DNA of 12,778 bases from Candidatus Peregrinibacteria bacterium. Lineage in GTDB: Bacteria; Patescibacteriota; Gracilibacteria; UM-FILTER-43-11. The notes below the pieces were generated by a model. The model ran no database searches. It was not told the DNA's origin and was given only the letters and a program-made list of their open reading frames with translations. This document shows positions 1-8,924 of the stretch, in pieces; position 1 is the stretch's first letter, and each line of letters begins with the position of its first letter. The translations under genes and the position numbers were made by a program. The DNA lies in assembly GCA_030618315.1 (NCBI GenBank), contig JAUXDO010000027.1:1-12778 (forward strand), given 5' to 3'.

Positions 1-1
1 G

Positions 2-415
2 AGAAAGGATATTGCAAAAGAATGGATTAAGGTTGTTTGTCAAACAGCTAACATTTCAACAGTGTTTGATAAGATTAGTAACTGGCATACATTATTGTAT
101 AACTATCAACAAAAAATAGCAAACAGCCCGGAAAAATGGGAGAAAATACTCTCTGAGTACGAATCATCCATATTAAATCCTTCTAAAGACACGATTGAAG
201 ACTTTGGTTTGATAAGCGAAACAATTGTAAGTAGCCTCAAGGAACTTATTGTATTAGACGGATCTAGTTCAAAACAAGAATTCATTGAGTATCTCGGCAT
301 CGAAACAGGAATGGATAAAGCTAAGAACATTGTTGAATACTTATTGTGGCTTAATCTGGTCGATGGAGAACTTAAGGTAAATCCTGTTATTCAAAAAATA
401 TTGAGTAATGGATAG
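2..415 (+). CDS. C-terminal part of an unrecognised protein (5' end outside the window)
   Basis: The frame is open from base 2, upstream of a possible GTG start at 62, so the gene very likely begins outside the window and about 137 C-terminal residues are visible. I do not recognise the family. The visible part is mainly helical by composition. Its last 60 or so residues (KQEFIEYLG, then KAKNIVEYLLWLNLV and a short DGELKV strand) read like a small winged-helix unit, which is inference. The stop codon (TAG, 413-415) lies 8 bases inside the next gene, so the two genes are probably translationally coupled and act together. An alternative is a complete 117-residue protein starting at the GTG at 62, but the uninterrupted upstream frame argues against it. 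Confidence 0.6.
   Translation, partial: RKDIAKEWIKVVCQTANISTVFDKISNWHTLLYNYQQKIANSPEKWEKILSEYESSILNPSKDTIEDFGLISETIVSSLKELIVLDGSSSKQEFIEYLGIETGMDKAKNIVEYLLWLNLVDGELKVNPVIQKILSNG
398..413 (+). repeat. Gene-junction sequence, copy 1 (also at 1716-1731)
   Basis: The 16 bases ATATTGAGTAATGGAT span the start codon of the 408-1625 gene and the end of the gene before it. The same 16 bases with one change (G to A at the eighth base) occur at 1716-1731 across the start codon of the large ATPase gene. In both places a frame ending in ILxNG-stop overlaps the ATG by the same 8 bases. It may be a shared reinitiation site or a duplicated junction, though in AT-rich DNA chance cannot be excluded. Confidence 0.4.
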
Positions 416-1625
416 CTGGTGGCATACTCCATTATGTTCTGATTTCATAGAAAACATAATAAACGAAATTACCTTTGGAAAGATTGCGTTAGTTTTCTTG
501 CCAAAGCATACTCCAATAGGTTTTCTTTCAGAGCTTAAAGATAGATTCTATAACAAAGGTGAATATCATTTTGATCGTATTGATATTAGCAGTTGTAATC
601 CAGAAGATTCATATCCAATTGAGAGACATTTACATTCTCATTTTGACATAGATAACCAGACTGATAGGTTTGTTGAGAAGACCGCTGCATCGTTATTTCG
701 CTTTGAAAAATATGATCCACATCGCATTTTTGTTTTCGAAGGGTTACAAAATTCACTTATAGATCATTTTGTAGATTTTATTACTAGCCTTGGTCGTTAT
801 TTAATTAGCGAACAAAACTATGAACGACATAAAGTCCTTGTCGTCATTAACGCTGATACCATTGACCATCAAGTTTTTATTAGTGAACCTGGTGTTCAAA
901 AAATTATTTTCGAAGGAGTATGGGATAAGTTAGATAACACGTTAGGTTTAAGATACTACCACAAGTTTAATAATGGCCTTAATACTTACCTTGATGAAAA
1001 AATCATTGGATCATTATCGGTATTTGATACTTACATTATGGAACACCTAGTTGATTGTGATAACTTACTGTCTGATTACCAAAATATATTAATTGAGTTT
1101 GCAAATGAACGAAATTGGGCTGGTATTAAGTACATTCCATTAGAGAAGTTGAAAAGAAAGGAAATTGCAGAAAGATGGGCCATAGGAATACTTGAAAAAA
1201 ACCATAGTAGATACGTATACCATTCGGCTTTTTTGATGGTCCACAACAGAGATGCAGAAATTGACAAACGTATTTGGCATGCCGGAGTTCAAGTATTATT
1301 GCCATTGATTGAAGAACTAAGGGATGTATTGCTAATGTCTGACAAATTAACTTTTACAAATGGTAATATCTATAAGAAAACGGGTGAGGAAATAACTGAT
1401 ACAAGGGATCTTGAAATTGGAGACATTCATCATTTCATTAAAACACGCAAGATTAAAGTGCGCTGGTTATCTATTGACGAGAAGAAAAAACTGAAAGATT
1501 ATATTGGGATTTGTCGCCAAATAAGAAATGATTTATCACATTTAAAAATGCCATCTGCTGTGGTTATAAAGAATTTTTTTGAAAATTATTCTGAAGTTGG
1601 CAAACTCTTAAAGAATGAGAATTAA
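408..1625 (+). CDS. HEPN-motif protein with a possible degenerate NTPase domain
   Basis: A 405-residue protein of uncertain family. Near the C-terminus it carries RNDLSH (residues 373-378), which fits the HEPN signature R-N-x3-H. In active HEPN RNases the Arg and His are catalytic, and helical segments around it (about 285-310 and 355-400) suit a HEPN bundle. The N-terminal part has alternating hydrophobic strands: GKIALVFLPK (24-33), RIFVFE (106-111) and KVLVVI (142-147). Their order resembles the P-loop strand, Walker B strand and sensor strand of a STAND or AAA-like NTPase. No GxxxxGK[ST] is present, so any nucleotide binding is doubtful. It starts at ATG 408, overlapping the previous gene by 8 bases. 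I infer a two-gene unit, possibly the tail of a separate defence system with the HEPN domain as RNase or as an adaptor. The HEPN motif is seen directly; the NTPase reading is a guess. Confidence 0.6.
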   Translation: MDSWWHTPLCSDFIENIINEITFGKIALVFLPKHTPIGFLSELKDRFYNKGEYHFDRIDISSCNPEDSYPIERHLHSHFDIDNQTDRFVEKTAASLFRFEKYDPHRIFVFEGLQNSLIDHFVDFITSLGRYLISEQNYERHKVLVVINADTIDHQVFISEPGVQKIIFEGVWDKLDNTLGLRYYHKFNNGLNTYLDEKIIGSLSVFDTYIMEHLVDCDNLLSDYQNILIEFANERNWAGIKYIPLEKLKRKEIAERWAIGILEKNHSRYVYHSAFLMVHNRDAEIDKRIWHAGVQVLLPLIEELRDVLLMSDKLTFTNGNIYKKTGEEITDTRDLEIGDIHHFIKTRKIKVRWLSIDEKKKLKDYIGICRQIRNDLSHLKMPSAVVIKNFFENYSEVGKLLKNEN

Positions 1626-1725
1626 TTACAAATTACAAGTTAATTTTCAATTTATTGAAATCAACCTAAATCATATGCTCCTATATATAATTATTTTAGA
1701 ATTTAAATGCTAAATATATTGAATA
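1626..1725. promoter_or_regulatory. AT-rich intergenic gap upstream of the four-gene unit
   Basis: This 100-base, strongly AT-rich gap separates the two left-hand genes from the four coupled genes that follow. It is the only sizeable non-coding DNA upstream of that unit, so a promoter is expected here. I found no convincing Bacteroidota-type promoter: TATTTTAG at 1692-1699 is one base off TAnnTTTG, but no TTG lies at the right distance upstream. The gap holds a dyad at 1645-1660 and a second one overlapping it. There is no stem followed by a T run, so I do not call a terminator. Confidence 0.4.
1645..1660. repeat. Inverted repeat, possible operator
   Basis: TTTCAAT and ATTGAAA form perfect 7-base arms around a TT spacer. 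A second, overlapping dyad, TTGA-AA-TCAA, covers 1655-1664. The position, about 65 bases before the ATPase start, suits a regulator binding site. A dyad of related form lies before the helicase gene at 11303-11316. The arms are short and the DNA AT-rich, so function is unproven. Confidence 0.3.
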
Positions 1726-1733
1726 ATGGATGA
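1707..1733 (+). other. Possible 8-codon upstream frame overlapping the ATPase start
   Basis: ATG at 1707 opens a short frame reading MLNILNNG that stops at TGA 1731-1733. It therefore overlaps the ATPase start codon (1726) by 8 bases. The geometry matches the junction at 408-415, so it could couple translation onto the ATPase ATG. It may equally be a remnant of a gene end or chance; nothing shows that it is translated. Confidence 0.2.
1716..1731 (+). repeat. Gene-junction sequence, copy 2 (also at 398-413)
   Basis: ATATTGAATAATGGAT matches the sequence at 398-413 at 15 of 16 positions and, like it, contains the ATG of the following gene (1726). Both downstream proteins therefore begin Met-Asp. 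The similarity fades upstream of the 16 bases. Confidence 0.4.
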
Positions 1734-4700
1734 ATTGTTTAAGCAAACAGAAAAGGATTTAGTTTCATTTTTAAAACGATTATGGAACACTGAAGAATTA
1801 TCTTTTATTGGAAAATTACAGTTATCCTTATCTCAACAAGAGGAGGGGTATGGTTACATTTCTGAACTAATGGTCAATGATAGACAGGTTTTTTATCCAA
1901 AGCCAGTTAAAAAAAGATCTGTTGCAATCCGTGTGTCTATTACCAAAGATTTATTGGTCGGAAATTATTACAAAGTAAAGGCCAAGGTTGCTTGGCTTGA
2001 ATTGAGGAAAGAAATTAATAATCCATATCTCCTTGTATGGGACGACCAAATACCTCTTGAAATAGCTCACAATTATTTATCACCGAGGGATTTTATTGAT
2101 CGTCAGTTCATTAAGAAAGGTGAGAATCCAGAAGATGCAGGTACAATTGCCAGGCAATTAAAATTGAACGAGTTAGAATTATACACTCATACAAAACGCT
2201 TCATTTTTGAACTTTTGCAGAATGCTGACGATATGCCTCTCAGAGATAAGCCCGTTAACGTGGAGATGCATTTGTTGAATAATTTTCTGTTGTTTCTCCA
2301 CGACGGTAAGTTCTTTGACAGAGAGGATGTTAAGGCCATTTGTGATGCTGCCAAGAGCACAAAAGCTAAAGATCCTTCGAAAATAGGTTACAAAGGTATC
2401 GGTTTCAAATCTGTATTTACAGACTCTTTTAGAGTATTTATAAGATCGGGATCCTACTCATTTAAGTTTGATAAAAAGGCACCCATATATTCGGATTTCT
2501 GGAAACTATACGAATCTTATCATCAGGGTAAAAGTAATATTGATAAAGAATTATTTGATGCCGAATATCGAGGTAAAGAAAAAGATTTCACTAATGTTGA
2601 TAATATACCTTGGCAAATCAAGCCTATTTGGACTAATCAAATAGATTATCCAAATGAACTAGTAGAAACACCCTTTAGTGACAACCACCAAGTTGCAATA
2701 GCTCTTGAGATTGGGGAGAATATCATTCGGCAAAAAGATTATAATGGAATGATAAGAGACTTGCTTAAAGAACCACGTTTTCTGCTTTTCCTAAATAACA
2801 CAAGAAGCTTCAAATATGTTAGTATTGATTCAAATAGCAATTATAATATTGAAAATATCTCCTTAAGAAAATATGGTGATAAATGGAATTTAAAAAGTAA
2901 CGAATTGCAAATAGCTTCATACTATAAACTTCAATTTGAAATAAAAATTAACAACCATGATTTTGAGAAAGCAGGTTTAGATTTTCATAAAAGAAAAGTT
3001 GAAGGAGGAAAAATAGAGTTTTTTGATGAAGATGGCAGGAAACTGGAAAATATACCTGAAAAGCTTGGTAAACTTGAAAAAACAATAATTTCATTGGCTG
3101 CTAAAGTAGATGATTATGGCATAAAAACTCTACCAAAAGAAGAATCGATATTGTTTAATTATTTACCTACTTCAGACCAAAGGTTTGGATTTCCTTTTCT
3201 TGTTAATGCTGATTTCGTTAGTAAAACAGACCGTGAATTTATCCAGATTGAGAACAAATGGAACCATTATCTCTTTTTTCATATCGGTTCCTGTAGTATT
3301 GCTTGGCTATTGGAATTATTAAAGAAAAAACTTAAATTGGGTATTAAGGAGTTTTACAAATATTCTAGTACTTACTTAAGTCTATTGCCTCATTCACTTC
3401 TTGATGAAGAGAATAAAGAACTTCGTTCTATAAATCAATCATTTAACAATGGATTAACAAAGGCGGTTTCTACAATCGCTTTTATCGTTGATTATAATGG
3501 ACAGATTAAAAAGTGTGACCAAATAATTATTGATAAAACCGGCATTTCCAAAGTTCTCGGAGGATATTTATTCAAAGAAATATGTCAGACAGAAAAAGAA
3601 TTACCTCATATAACCTTGCAAGTTGATAAACTTGAAACAAACTATCTTGGAATAGAAACCTATCAACCAGCACAACTAATTGAAAGTCTGCGAACTACAA
3701 AAAATAAGAATTTATTTAAAGAGCGGATTAAAGTGTTGACGCCTGGTAAGTACCATGATTTCATGGAATGGTTAGATGAGCTGAGTAAGGATGAGGGAAT
3801 GTCTTCCAACCTGTTTTTAGCACTGCCGATAATCAGGGCAAAGGGAACCGTTTGGTCTATTAACAATGCAATAAATCAAACAGATGTTCTGGTTAGGAGC
3901 ATCAAAATAGGGGAGGTTGATAACATCTTAAAGAAACTTGCTTTTGAAATTACAGAAGAGTCTATCGATAAGTACGATCATATTTTTTCTAAAATCAGAG
4001 AAACAGATTGTTACCTGACAAGCGACTTGCTGTTGTACGAGCGAATTTCAACAAATCCGAATTTCATTAAACTTAATGCTAAAGAAAAAACACAGTTGCT
4101 GGAGTTTATTAGCGGACTGGAAAATGTCGGAAAAGAAAAGTATGCCAACTCATTAAAACTACTTAGAGCACAAGGTAAAGAGCAAAATCTCTATCCGCTT
4201 GGACAGCTGATCTCAAACGAAGTAAGTAATATACCGGCCTGGTTGAAACAAATTGTAATTAATGAACAAGAGGAAGAAGCACTGCCAGATGATTTGGTAA
4301 AATACTTGATTACTGATAACTTATTTGAACAGGTTTTTTGTAACGAAATGTTATTATCCTCTATCCTAAGTAATATCAAGGAGAATGATGTAGAGTCTTT
4401 TTATTCTTATTTGAAAACACTTTATGATTTAATTGAGGATGATGATATTCCAGCAGTAGGTAATCTTACCTGGATTTATTCATCAAAACATAAGGTTTTT
4501 AAACAATCGAAGGATTTCTATTGTCCGGATAGTTTACTGAAATTAAGTAAGGAAAAATATGGAGTTATTCGGGAAATAATCGAATCGAATACTGAGTCGA
4601 TTTTACCACATTTTGCCTCGCTTCCTCTAATTTCAAAGCTCAGGTTGGGTTGCCAAAAAGACGGAATGGATAAGGTATTGACAACAACTGATTCTTTAAG

Positions 4701-7164
4701 ACTCAATGATGTAAAAATCTTCATCGAATGGCAGGTGTCATCGAGTGAAAAATGCTTTCTTGAGAAATTCTTAATCTTAAAAGAAAGCCAGGACTCATAT
4801 ACCATATCTGCTTCAGATAGAGAGCGTCAATACTTTTCTTATTACGAACAGTTAAACCAAATAATAATAAATAGCAATATCGCAAATCAGTTAAATCTTT
4901 TACCAGAAGAACTGTATCAGGAGGATTTAACTAAAATTGGCCTCTTAAGTAATGATGGGTTGATAAACTTCCTTTTGGAAAATGGTCTTGCTAATACTCC
5001 TTTTGTGAATATTGTAGCAACTGTTACGGACCTTAAAATAAAAACAAAGTATATTTTATTGTTAGGTCGTATTGAACTTACTTCTGGAATCGAATACAAC
5101 AAGGATACGGATGAGCATAAGATATTCGAAATGGTGCTGGAGATTGGAAAAGTAGATGAAACTATATACGATAAAGTCAGGTCGCAAACGTTCGTGGATT
5201 CTATGCCTCTTTCAAGTAAGACGATTTCTGATTCAGTATATTTTGAGATTACAAGAGGGGACATAATGAAATCTTATCAGCTCAAATTGTCAGATATTCT
5301 TAATAAATATAAAAATGAATCCGCTGCTGTAACGAAGATTCTTGAATCATTTAAAAATCTGAATAGAGGAGATCTACGATCAAAAATCTTCCATCTTAAA
5401 CCTAAAAAACTTAGTGAAATAGCTGTGGAAATTAGTAATTTTGAAAGCCCTCATATAACTCCCTGGCAATTAATATTTCTTTTTCTGTATTCAGAGAAAA
5501 CAGGTAATGTATTAAAACTACCAAGGCCAGGTTTTACAACGTATTTTAAGAACAATAATCCTGATGCGGGTAAATATATTTCTGAAGTTCAAAATTTTTT
5601 AGATCATATTTTAACAATCGATTATTACGAGTATTCCAGAAAATATAGTCTAAATGGTTTTATTCCGAATGATTATTGTCAGGAGAAGCATTATGCTGTC
5701 CCGGATGAGTTCGTGCCGGATTGGTTGACCGATTGGTATAATAGTGAAAAGCCTGAAGAGAGGAAGTCGTTTCTCTTCAAATGTGGTCTAAATGGACCAG
5801 ATAGTCTGGTGGTATCACTTAGGAAATCGATTATTGAATCTAGTGAACAATTGTTTAGTAAAAGCCTGACCAATCTGGAGAATAAAAAGCTGCTAACAAA
5901 TACTATACTTTGGATTAAATCATTTCAAAATACTGGTGATTTTAGAATTTCGAAAAATTTACTGAACCGGATATATGCAAAGTTTTCTCTAAGCAAAATT
6001 GTTCTAACCGAAATTGAAATTCCTTTTATTTCTGAATTTGCAAATGGACTATCGGTCTATGGTTTTGTAAAATATTCACAGCAAATTGAATACCATAAAA
6101 AAAATGAAGGGTGGGGCGATTTTGAAACGGAAATATTCACTGCAATAAATAACAGAAGGGGGATTGTTATTGATAATGCGACTCCACCAACCTATCTTGC
6201 AGAAATTAAGCCAATTATTGAAAAGGTAGCGGAAGTTCCTGATGTGCAAAAACTTGATTTAGGTTCAACAGACTTTGATGACCCATTTTACCAGGAGTGG
6301 GAGAAGAAAGACGATTATGTTATAATGATTTATAACGGTTCAAATATTCCCAGGTCAATTACTTATAATAACATTCCACTTAAAAGTGTTGCAGGAGAAA
6401 AAGTTGAGAAAATTGGAAAGGTTATTTATGTGACAGCAGATGAAAGAAGTTCTATCCCATATAATCTTTCAAAATTGTTGCCAGATAATATCAAAAGCAG
6501 TCTGTATGAACTCAAGGAGAAATATCGAAATAAAAAGGCATTAGATTCTAAATTTCAACTTACAGATTCAGAAATAGCTGATTTGAACGCTTTGATGAAA
6601 AACCCGTTAAGCGATAATCAAAAAAGTGATATTAACCTTATCTCATTAATACGTGGTCTGTACTTTCTTGAAACAAAAGGATATGATGTCTCGAAGGCCA
6701 GATCAAATTTTGAAAATACATACAGGCAATATTATCTTGGAGGAGTTGGAACACCAGACAGGAGAACAATTGAAGTTTTGTGCAGGTCTGCCAAAGGTTC
6801 TATATTATATTTATCCAAAGAAGCCTGGGATTTTTTTGGTAGGGATGGGTATGAATTATTTGTTTTAACAGGAAACGGTCATGGTCAGCATAAATATTTT
6901 AATACACAATCGGAGTTAGCTAACTTAAATCAGGAAGATAGTTGGGTATTGAAACTTGACGGTGAACTAAAAGAGCAATCGTTGATAGACCTGTTACATG
7001 GCGGTGCCAATCATAGCGCATCATTGGCAAATAATCTACATATAATGATTCGCATGAGAACCGGACAATACGATAGTATATTCGAAAGTATTCACAAGAA
7101 GGAAAGAGAAAGACAGAAAGACAATGTTGATTTTACAAGTGGTTCAAACAAAGGCAACTGGTAA
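1726..7164 (+). CDS. Giant sacsin/NO VEIN-type GHKL ATPase (1812 residues)
   Basis: A large protein with an N-terminal GHKL (HSP90-like) ATPase fold. The N box is ELLQNADD (162-169), with E162 the likely catalytic Glu and N166 the likely Mg ligand. The G1 box is HDG (192-194) and the G2 lid is GYKGIGFKSVF (221-231). A sacsin-family segment follows: FNYLPTSDQ (477-485), then GFPFLVNADF (488-497). Residues from about 520 to 1500 are long, mostly helical and unrecognised, possibly a scaffold. The C-terminal part has YVIMIYNG (1531-1538) and, at about 1650-1725, a segment resembling DUF3883 as found at the end of NO VEIN-like proteins: GYDV, RRTIEV, LSKEAWDF, YELFVLTGN. Where that nuclease-like fold should read E-x-K it has E1683-V-L, so it is probably not a nuclease. 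No signal peptide or membrane segment is seen, so it should be cytoplasmic. The stop overlaps the helicase ATG by one base (TAATG). The ATPase assignment is firm; DUF3883 is tentative. Confidence 0.9.
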   Translation: MDELFKQTEKDLVSFLKRLWNTEELSFIGKLQLSLSQQEEGYGYISELMVNDRQVFYPKPVKKRSVAIRVSITKDLLVGNYYKVKAKVAWLELRKEINNPYLLVWDDQIPLEIAHNYLSPRDFIDRQFIKKGENPEDAGTIARQLKLNELELYTHTKRFIFELLQNADDMPLRDKPVNVEMHLLNNFLLFLHDGKFFDREDVKAICDAAKSTKAKDPSKIGYKGIGFKSVFTDSFRVFIRSGSYSFKFDKKAPIYSDFWKLYESYHQGKSNIDKELFDAEYRGKEKDFTNVDNIPWQIKPIWTNQIDYPNELVETPFSDNHQVAIALEIGENIIRQKDYNGMIRDLLKEPRFLLFLNNTRSFKYVSIDSNSNYNIENISLRKYGDKWNLKSNELQIASYYKLQFEIKINNHDFEKAGLDFHKRKVEGGKIEFFDEDGRKLENIPEKLGKLEKTIISLAAKVDDYGIKTLPKEESILFNYLPTSDQRFGFPFLVNADFVSKTDREFIQIENKWNHYLFFHIGSCSIAWLLELLKKKLKLGIKEFYKYSSTYLSLLPHSLLDEENKELRSINQSFNNGLTKAVSTIAFIVDYNGQIKKCDQIIIDKTGISKVLGGYLFKEICQTEKELPHITLQVDKLETNYLGIETYQPAQLIESLRTTKNKNLFKERIKVLTPGKYHDFMEWLDELSKDEGMSSNLFLALPIIRAKGTVWSINNAINQTDVLVRSIKIGEVDNILKKLAFEITEESIDKYDHIFSKIRETDCYLTSDLLLYERISTNPNFIKLNAKEKTQLLEFISGLENVGKEKYANSLKLLRAQGKEQNLYPLGQLISNEVSNIPAWLKQIVINEQEEEALPDDLVKYLITDNLFEQVFCNEMLLSSILSNIKENDVESFYSYLKTLYDLIEDDDIPAVGNLTWIYSSKHKVFKQSKDFYCPDSLLKLSKEKYGVIREIIESNTESILPHFASLPLISKLRLGCQKDGMDKVLTTTDSLRLNDVKIFIEWQVSSSEKCFLEKFLILKESQDSYTISASDRERQYFSYYEQLNQIIINSNIANQLNLLPEELYQEDLTKIGLLSNDGLINFLLENGLANTPFVNIVATVTDLKIKTKYILLLGRIELTSGIEYNKDTDEHKIFEMVLEIGKVDETIYDKVRSQTFVDSMPLSSKTISDSVYFEITRGDIMKSYQLKLSDILNKYKNESAAVTKILESFKNLNRGDLRSKIFHLKPKKLSEIAVEISNFESPHITPWQLIFLFLYSEKTGNVLKLPRPGFTTYFKNNNPDAGKYISEVQNFLDHILTIDYYEYSRKYSLNGFIPNDYCQEKHYAVPDEFVPDWLTDWYNSEKPEERKSFLFKCGLNGPDSLVVSLRKSIIESSEQLFSKSLTNLENKKLLTNTILWIKSFQNTGDFRISKNLLNRIYAKFSLSKIVLTEIEIPFISEFANGLSVYGFVKYSQQIEYHKKNEGWGDFETEIFTAINNRRGIVIDNATPPTYLAEIKPIIEKVAEVPDVQKLDLGSTDFDDPFYQEWEKKDDYVIMIYNGSNIPRSITYNNIPLKSVAGEKVEKIGKVIYVTADERSSIPYNLSKLLPDNIKSSLYELKEKYRNKKALDSKFQLTDSEIADLNALMKNPLSDNQKSDINLISLIRGLYFLETKGYDVSKARSNFENTYRQYYLGGVGTPDRRTIEVLCRSAKGSILYLSKEAWDFFGRDGYELFVLTGNGHGQHKYFNTQSELANLNQEDSWVLKLDGELKEQSLIDLLHGGANHSASLANNLHIMIRMRTGQYDSIFESIHKKERERQKDNVDFTSGSNKGNW

Positions 7165-8909
7165 TGGCAATTCCTATTGACAAACAAATATCATTTTTCG
7201 ACTGGCAGGTTCAGGAACATGAAATGCAATGGCTGAAGTATTTGAATACACAGATGAAATACCTCTTTGAGGAGAGGGAGGCACATATCGGAAGAATTTG
7301 GGGGTTCGATGAGAAAAGAGGCAATATCATAATCAGGATTAAAAAAGGATTTGCACCTCGCTTGAATTATCCATTACAAGCATTCACCTTTGATAACAAA
7401 GCACTTGCGAATGGTGGACCTTTTTCCTGGGACTTTACTTACAGGCATTTCAGGGAGAATTATACTCATAAATCCTCTGAAGCAACTCCTGTATTTTATC
7501 TGAAAGCCGAAAATCAAGAATGGAGTTATATAGGATGCAACTCAGTTTCAATTGAGTTTTTAGACAAAATATTTCCTTTTCTAAAGGAAAAGGTGCTGAT
7601 TCCAGTTGTACTTGCTGCTACAGATCCTCCAATTGAATACTTGGTAAACCTGAAAAACTATTCCATACGGTACCCTCAGGATGAGCTAATTAATATTGAC
7701 TTCAAGAAAAATATTGAATCATGGAAACCTATTAATGTAGATACAACTGCTAAAGCAAAGAAGATAGTTTTTAGAGAGTTAAAAGAAAAGCAAAACATCA
7801 TGATCCAGGGGCCTCCTGGTACTGGAAAAAGTTACTTAATTGCTGAAGTCACTGCAAATTATTTAGAAAGCGGAAAATCTGTCTGCATAACTGCTTTGAC
7901 AAATAAAGCACTCGTTGAGGTTGCTGAAAAACCTGGTTTAATTTCGCATATTGAAAAGGGACTTGTTTATAAGACAAGGTTGAGTGCAGATGAACGAAAG
8001 AATATACCCGGCTTGAAAGATGCAGATTCGTTAAATTGTGGAAAAGGTAATCTTTTATTGACAACCTATTATAAATTATCAGATTGGTTCAACCCGATGA
8101 ACTTTGCAGAAAAAAAGAAAAACAAATATGATATATTGATAATTGAAGAAGCTTCGCAAGCCTTCCTATCTACTATATCAGCGTTTAAAAGGCTTAGTGG
8201 AAAAATGATACTTGTTGGGGATCCAATGCAATTAAGCCCAATAGTCCTTAATGAGAATGAAGGAAAACGAATCCATCCTCAGATACTATCATTTTCACGT
8301 GGTTTGGAATCGGTAGCTGCTAATTATTCACTACCATCATACCGATTAACAATTACAAGAAGATTAACGAATGCTGCTGCAAAACTTACAGGTATCTTCT
8401 ATGAAAATTCTCTTGTTTCTGATCAAATTGATCCACCCATTCTTTCAGCTAATGAAGAAGCCAGAAAGTACCTGCCTATCGAAGGAGGCACTCTGATTAA
8501 ATACCTCGATATAGCTAAATATGGCAATACAAGCGAGGTTTCTGCAAACTACATTAGAAAACTGGTTCGTGTTATTACCGATTCGAATAAACATATCAGG
8601 GTTGCTGTATTAACACATCAGAGAAAAACTGTTAAGTATTTGCAGGACAAACTTTCAGATTTTCAATATGAAGGCAAAAAAGTTGTGATTGAAACGATTG
8701 ATAGAGTGCAGGGTTTGACAGTCGATTATACAATCCTTTTATTACCTCTGCAACATGGAAGCATTGAGTATGATTTAAACAGGTTTAATGTTGCCACAAG
8801 CAGGTCAAAAACAGTTACATTGTTAATTACAGACCGACACATTCACAGGTTAAAAAGTATAGATCGAAGAGTAAAGAAATACCTGGAAGAATGTGTTGTA
8901 TTCGAATAA
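7164..8909 (+). CDS. UPF1-like superfamily 1 helicase (AAA_11/AAA_12 type)
   Basis: A 581-residue DNA or RNA helicase with a full set of SF1 motifs. These are Walker A GPPGTGKS (216-223), motif II EEASQ (328-332), motif III GDPMQ (352-356), motif V region ETIDRVQG (510-517) and motif VI NVATSRSK (542-549). The order and wording fit the UPF1/DNA2-like SF1B group, which is known for 5'-to-3' translocation. Motif II begins with Glu where Asp is usual; I expect this to be tolerated. The first 200 residues lack helicase motifs and contain short beta strands (HIGRIWGF, GNIIIRIKKG), perhaps an OB- or barrel-like nucleic-acid domain. No nuclease motif is seen. Its ATG shares a base with the ATPase stop codon, and the reverse transcriptase starts 15 bases after it ends, so all three are probably co-expressed. 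It would unwind or strip the nucleic acid on which its partners act (inference). Confidence 0.93.
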   Translation: MAIPIDKQISFFDWQVQEHEMQWLKYLNTQMKYLFEEREAHIGRIWGFDEKRGNIIIRIKKGFAPRLNYPLQAFTFDNKALANGGPFSWDFTYRHFRENYTHKSSEATPVFYLKAENQEWSYIGCNSVSIEFLDKIFPFLKEKVLIPVVLAATDPPIEYLVNLKNYSIRYPQDELINIDFKKNIESWKPINVDTTAKAKKIVFRELKEKQNIMIQGPPGTGKSYLIAEVTANYLESGKSVCITALTNKALVEVAEKPGLISHIEKGLVYKTRLSADERKNIPGLKDADSLNCGKGNLLLTTYYKLSDWFNPMNFAEKKKNKYDILIIEEASQAFLSTISAFKRLSGKMILVGDPMQLSPIVLNENEGKRIHPQILSFSRGLESVAANYSLPSYRLTITRRLTNAAAKLTGIFYENSLVSDQIDPPILSANEEARKYLPIEGGTLIKYLDIAKYGNTSEVSANYIRKLVRVITDSNKHIRVAVLTHQRKTVKYLQDKLSDFQYEGKKVVIETIDRVQGLTVDYTILLLPLQHGSIEYDLNRFNVATSRSKTVTLLITDRHIHRLKSIDRRVKKYLEECVVFE

Positions 8910-8924
8910 GTTAGAAATTGGATT

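Noticed and set aside
1692..1699. TATTTTAG as a Bacteroidota -7 promoter element (TAnnTTTG).
   Set aside because: It has one mismatch, and no TTG lies about 20 bases upstream to serve as a -33 element.
4917..5264. Reverse-strand open frames, such as this 115-codon one, inside the ATPase gene.
   Set aside because: They lie fully opposite a strong conserved gene, have no recognisable motif and no gap of their own. They are by-products of AT-rich coding DNA.
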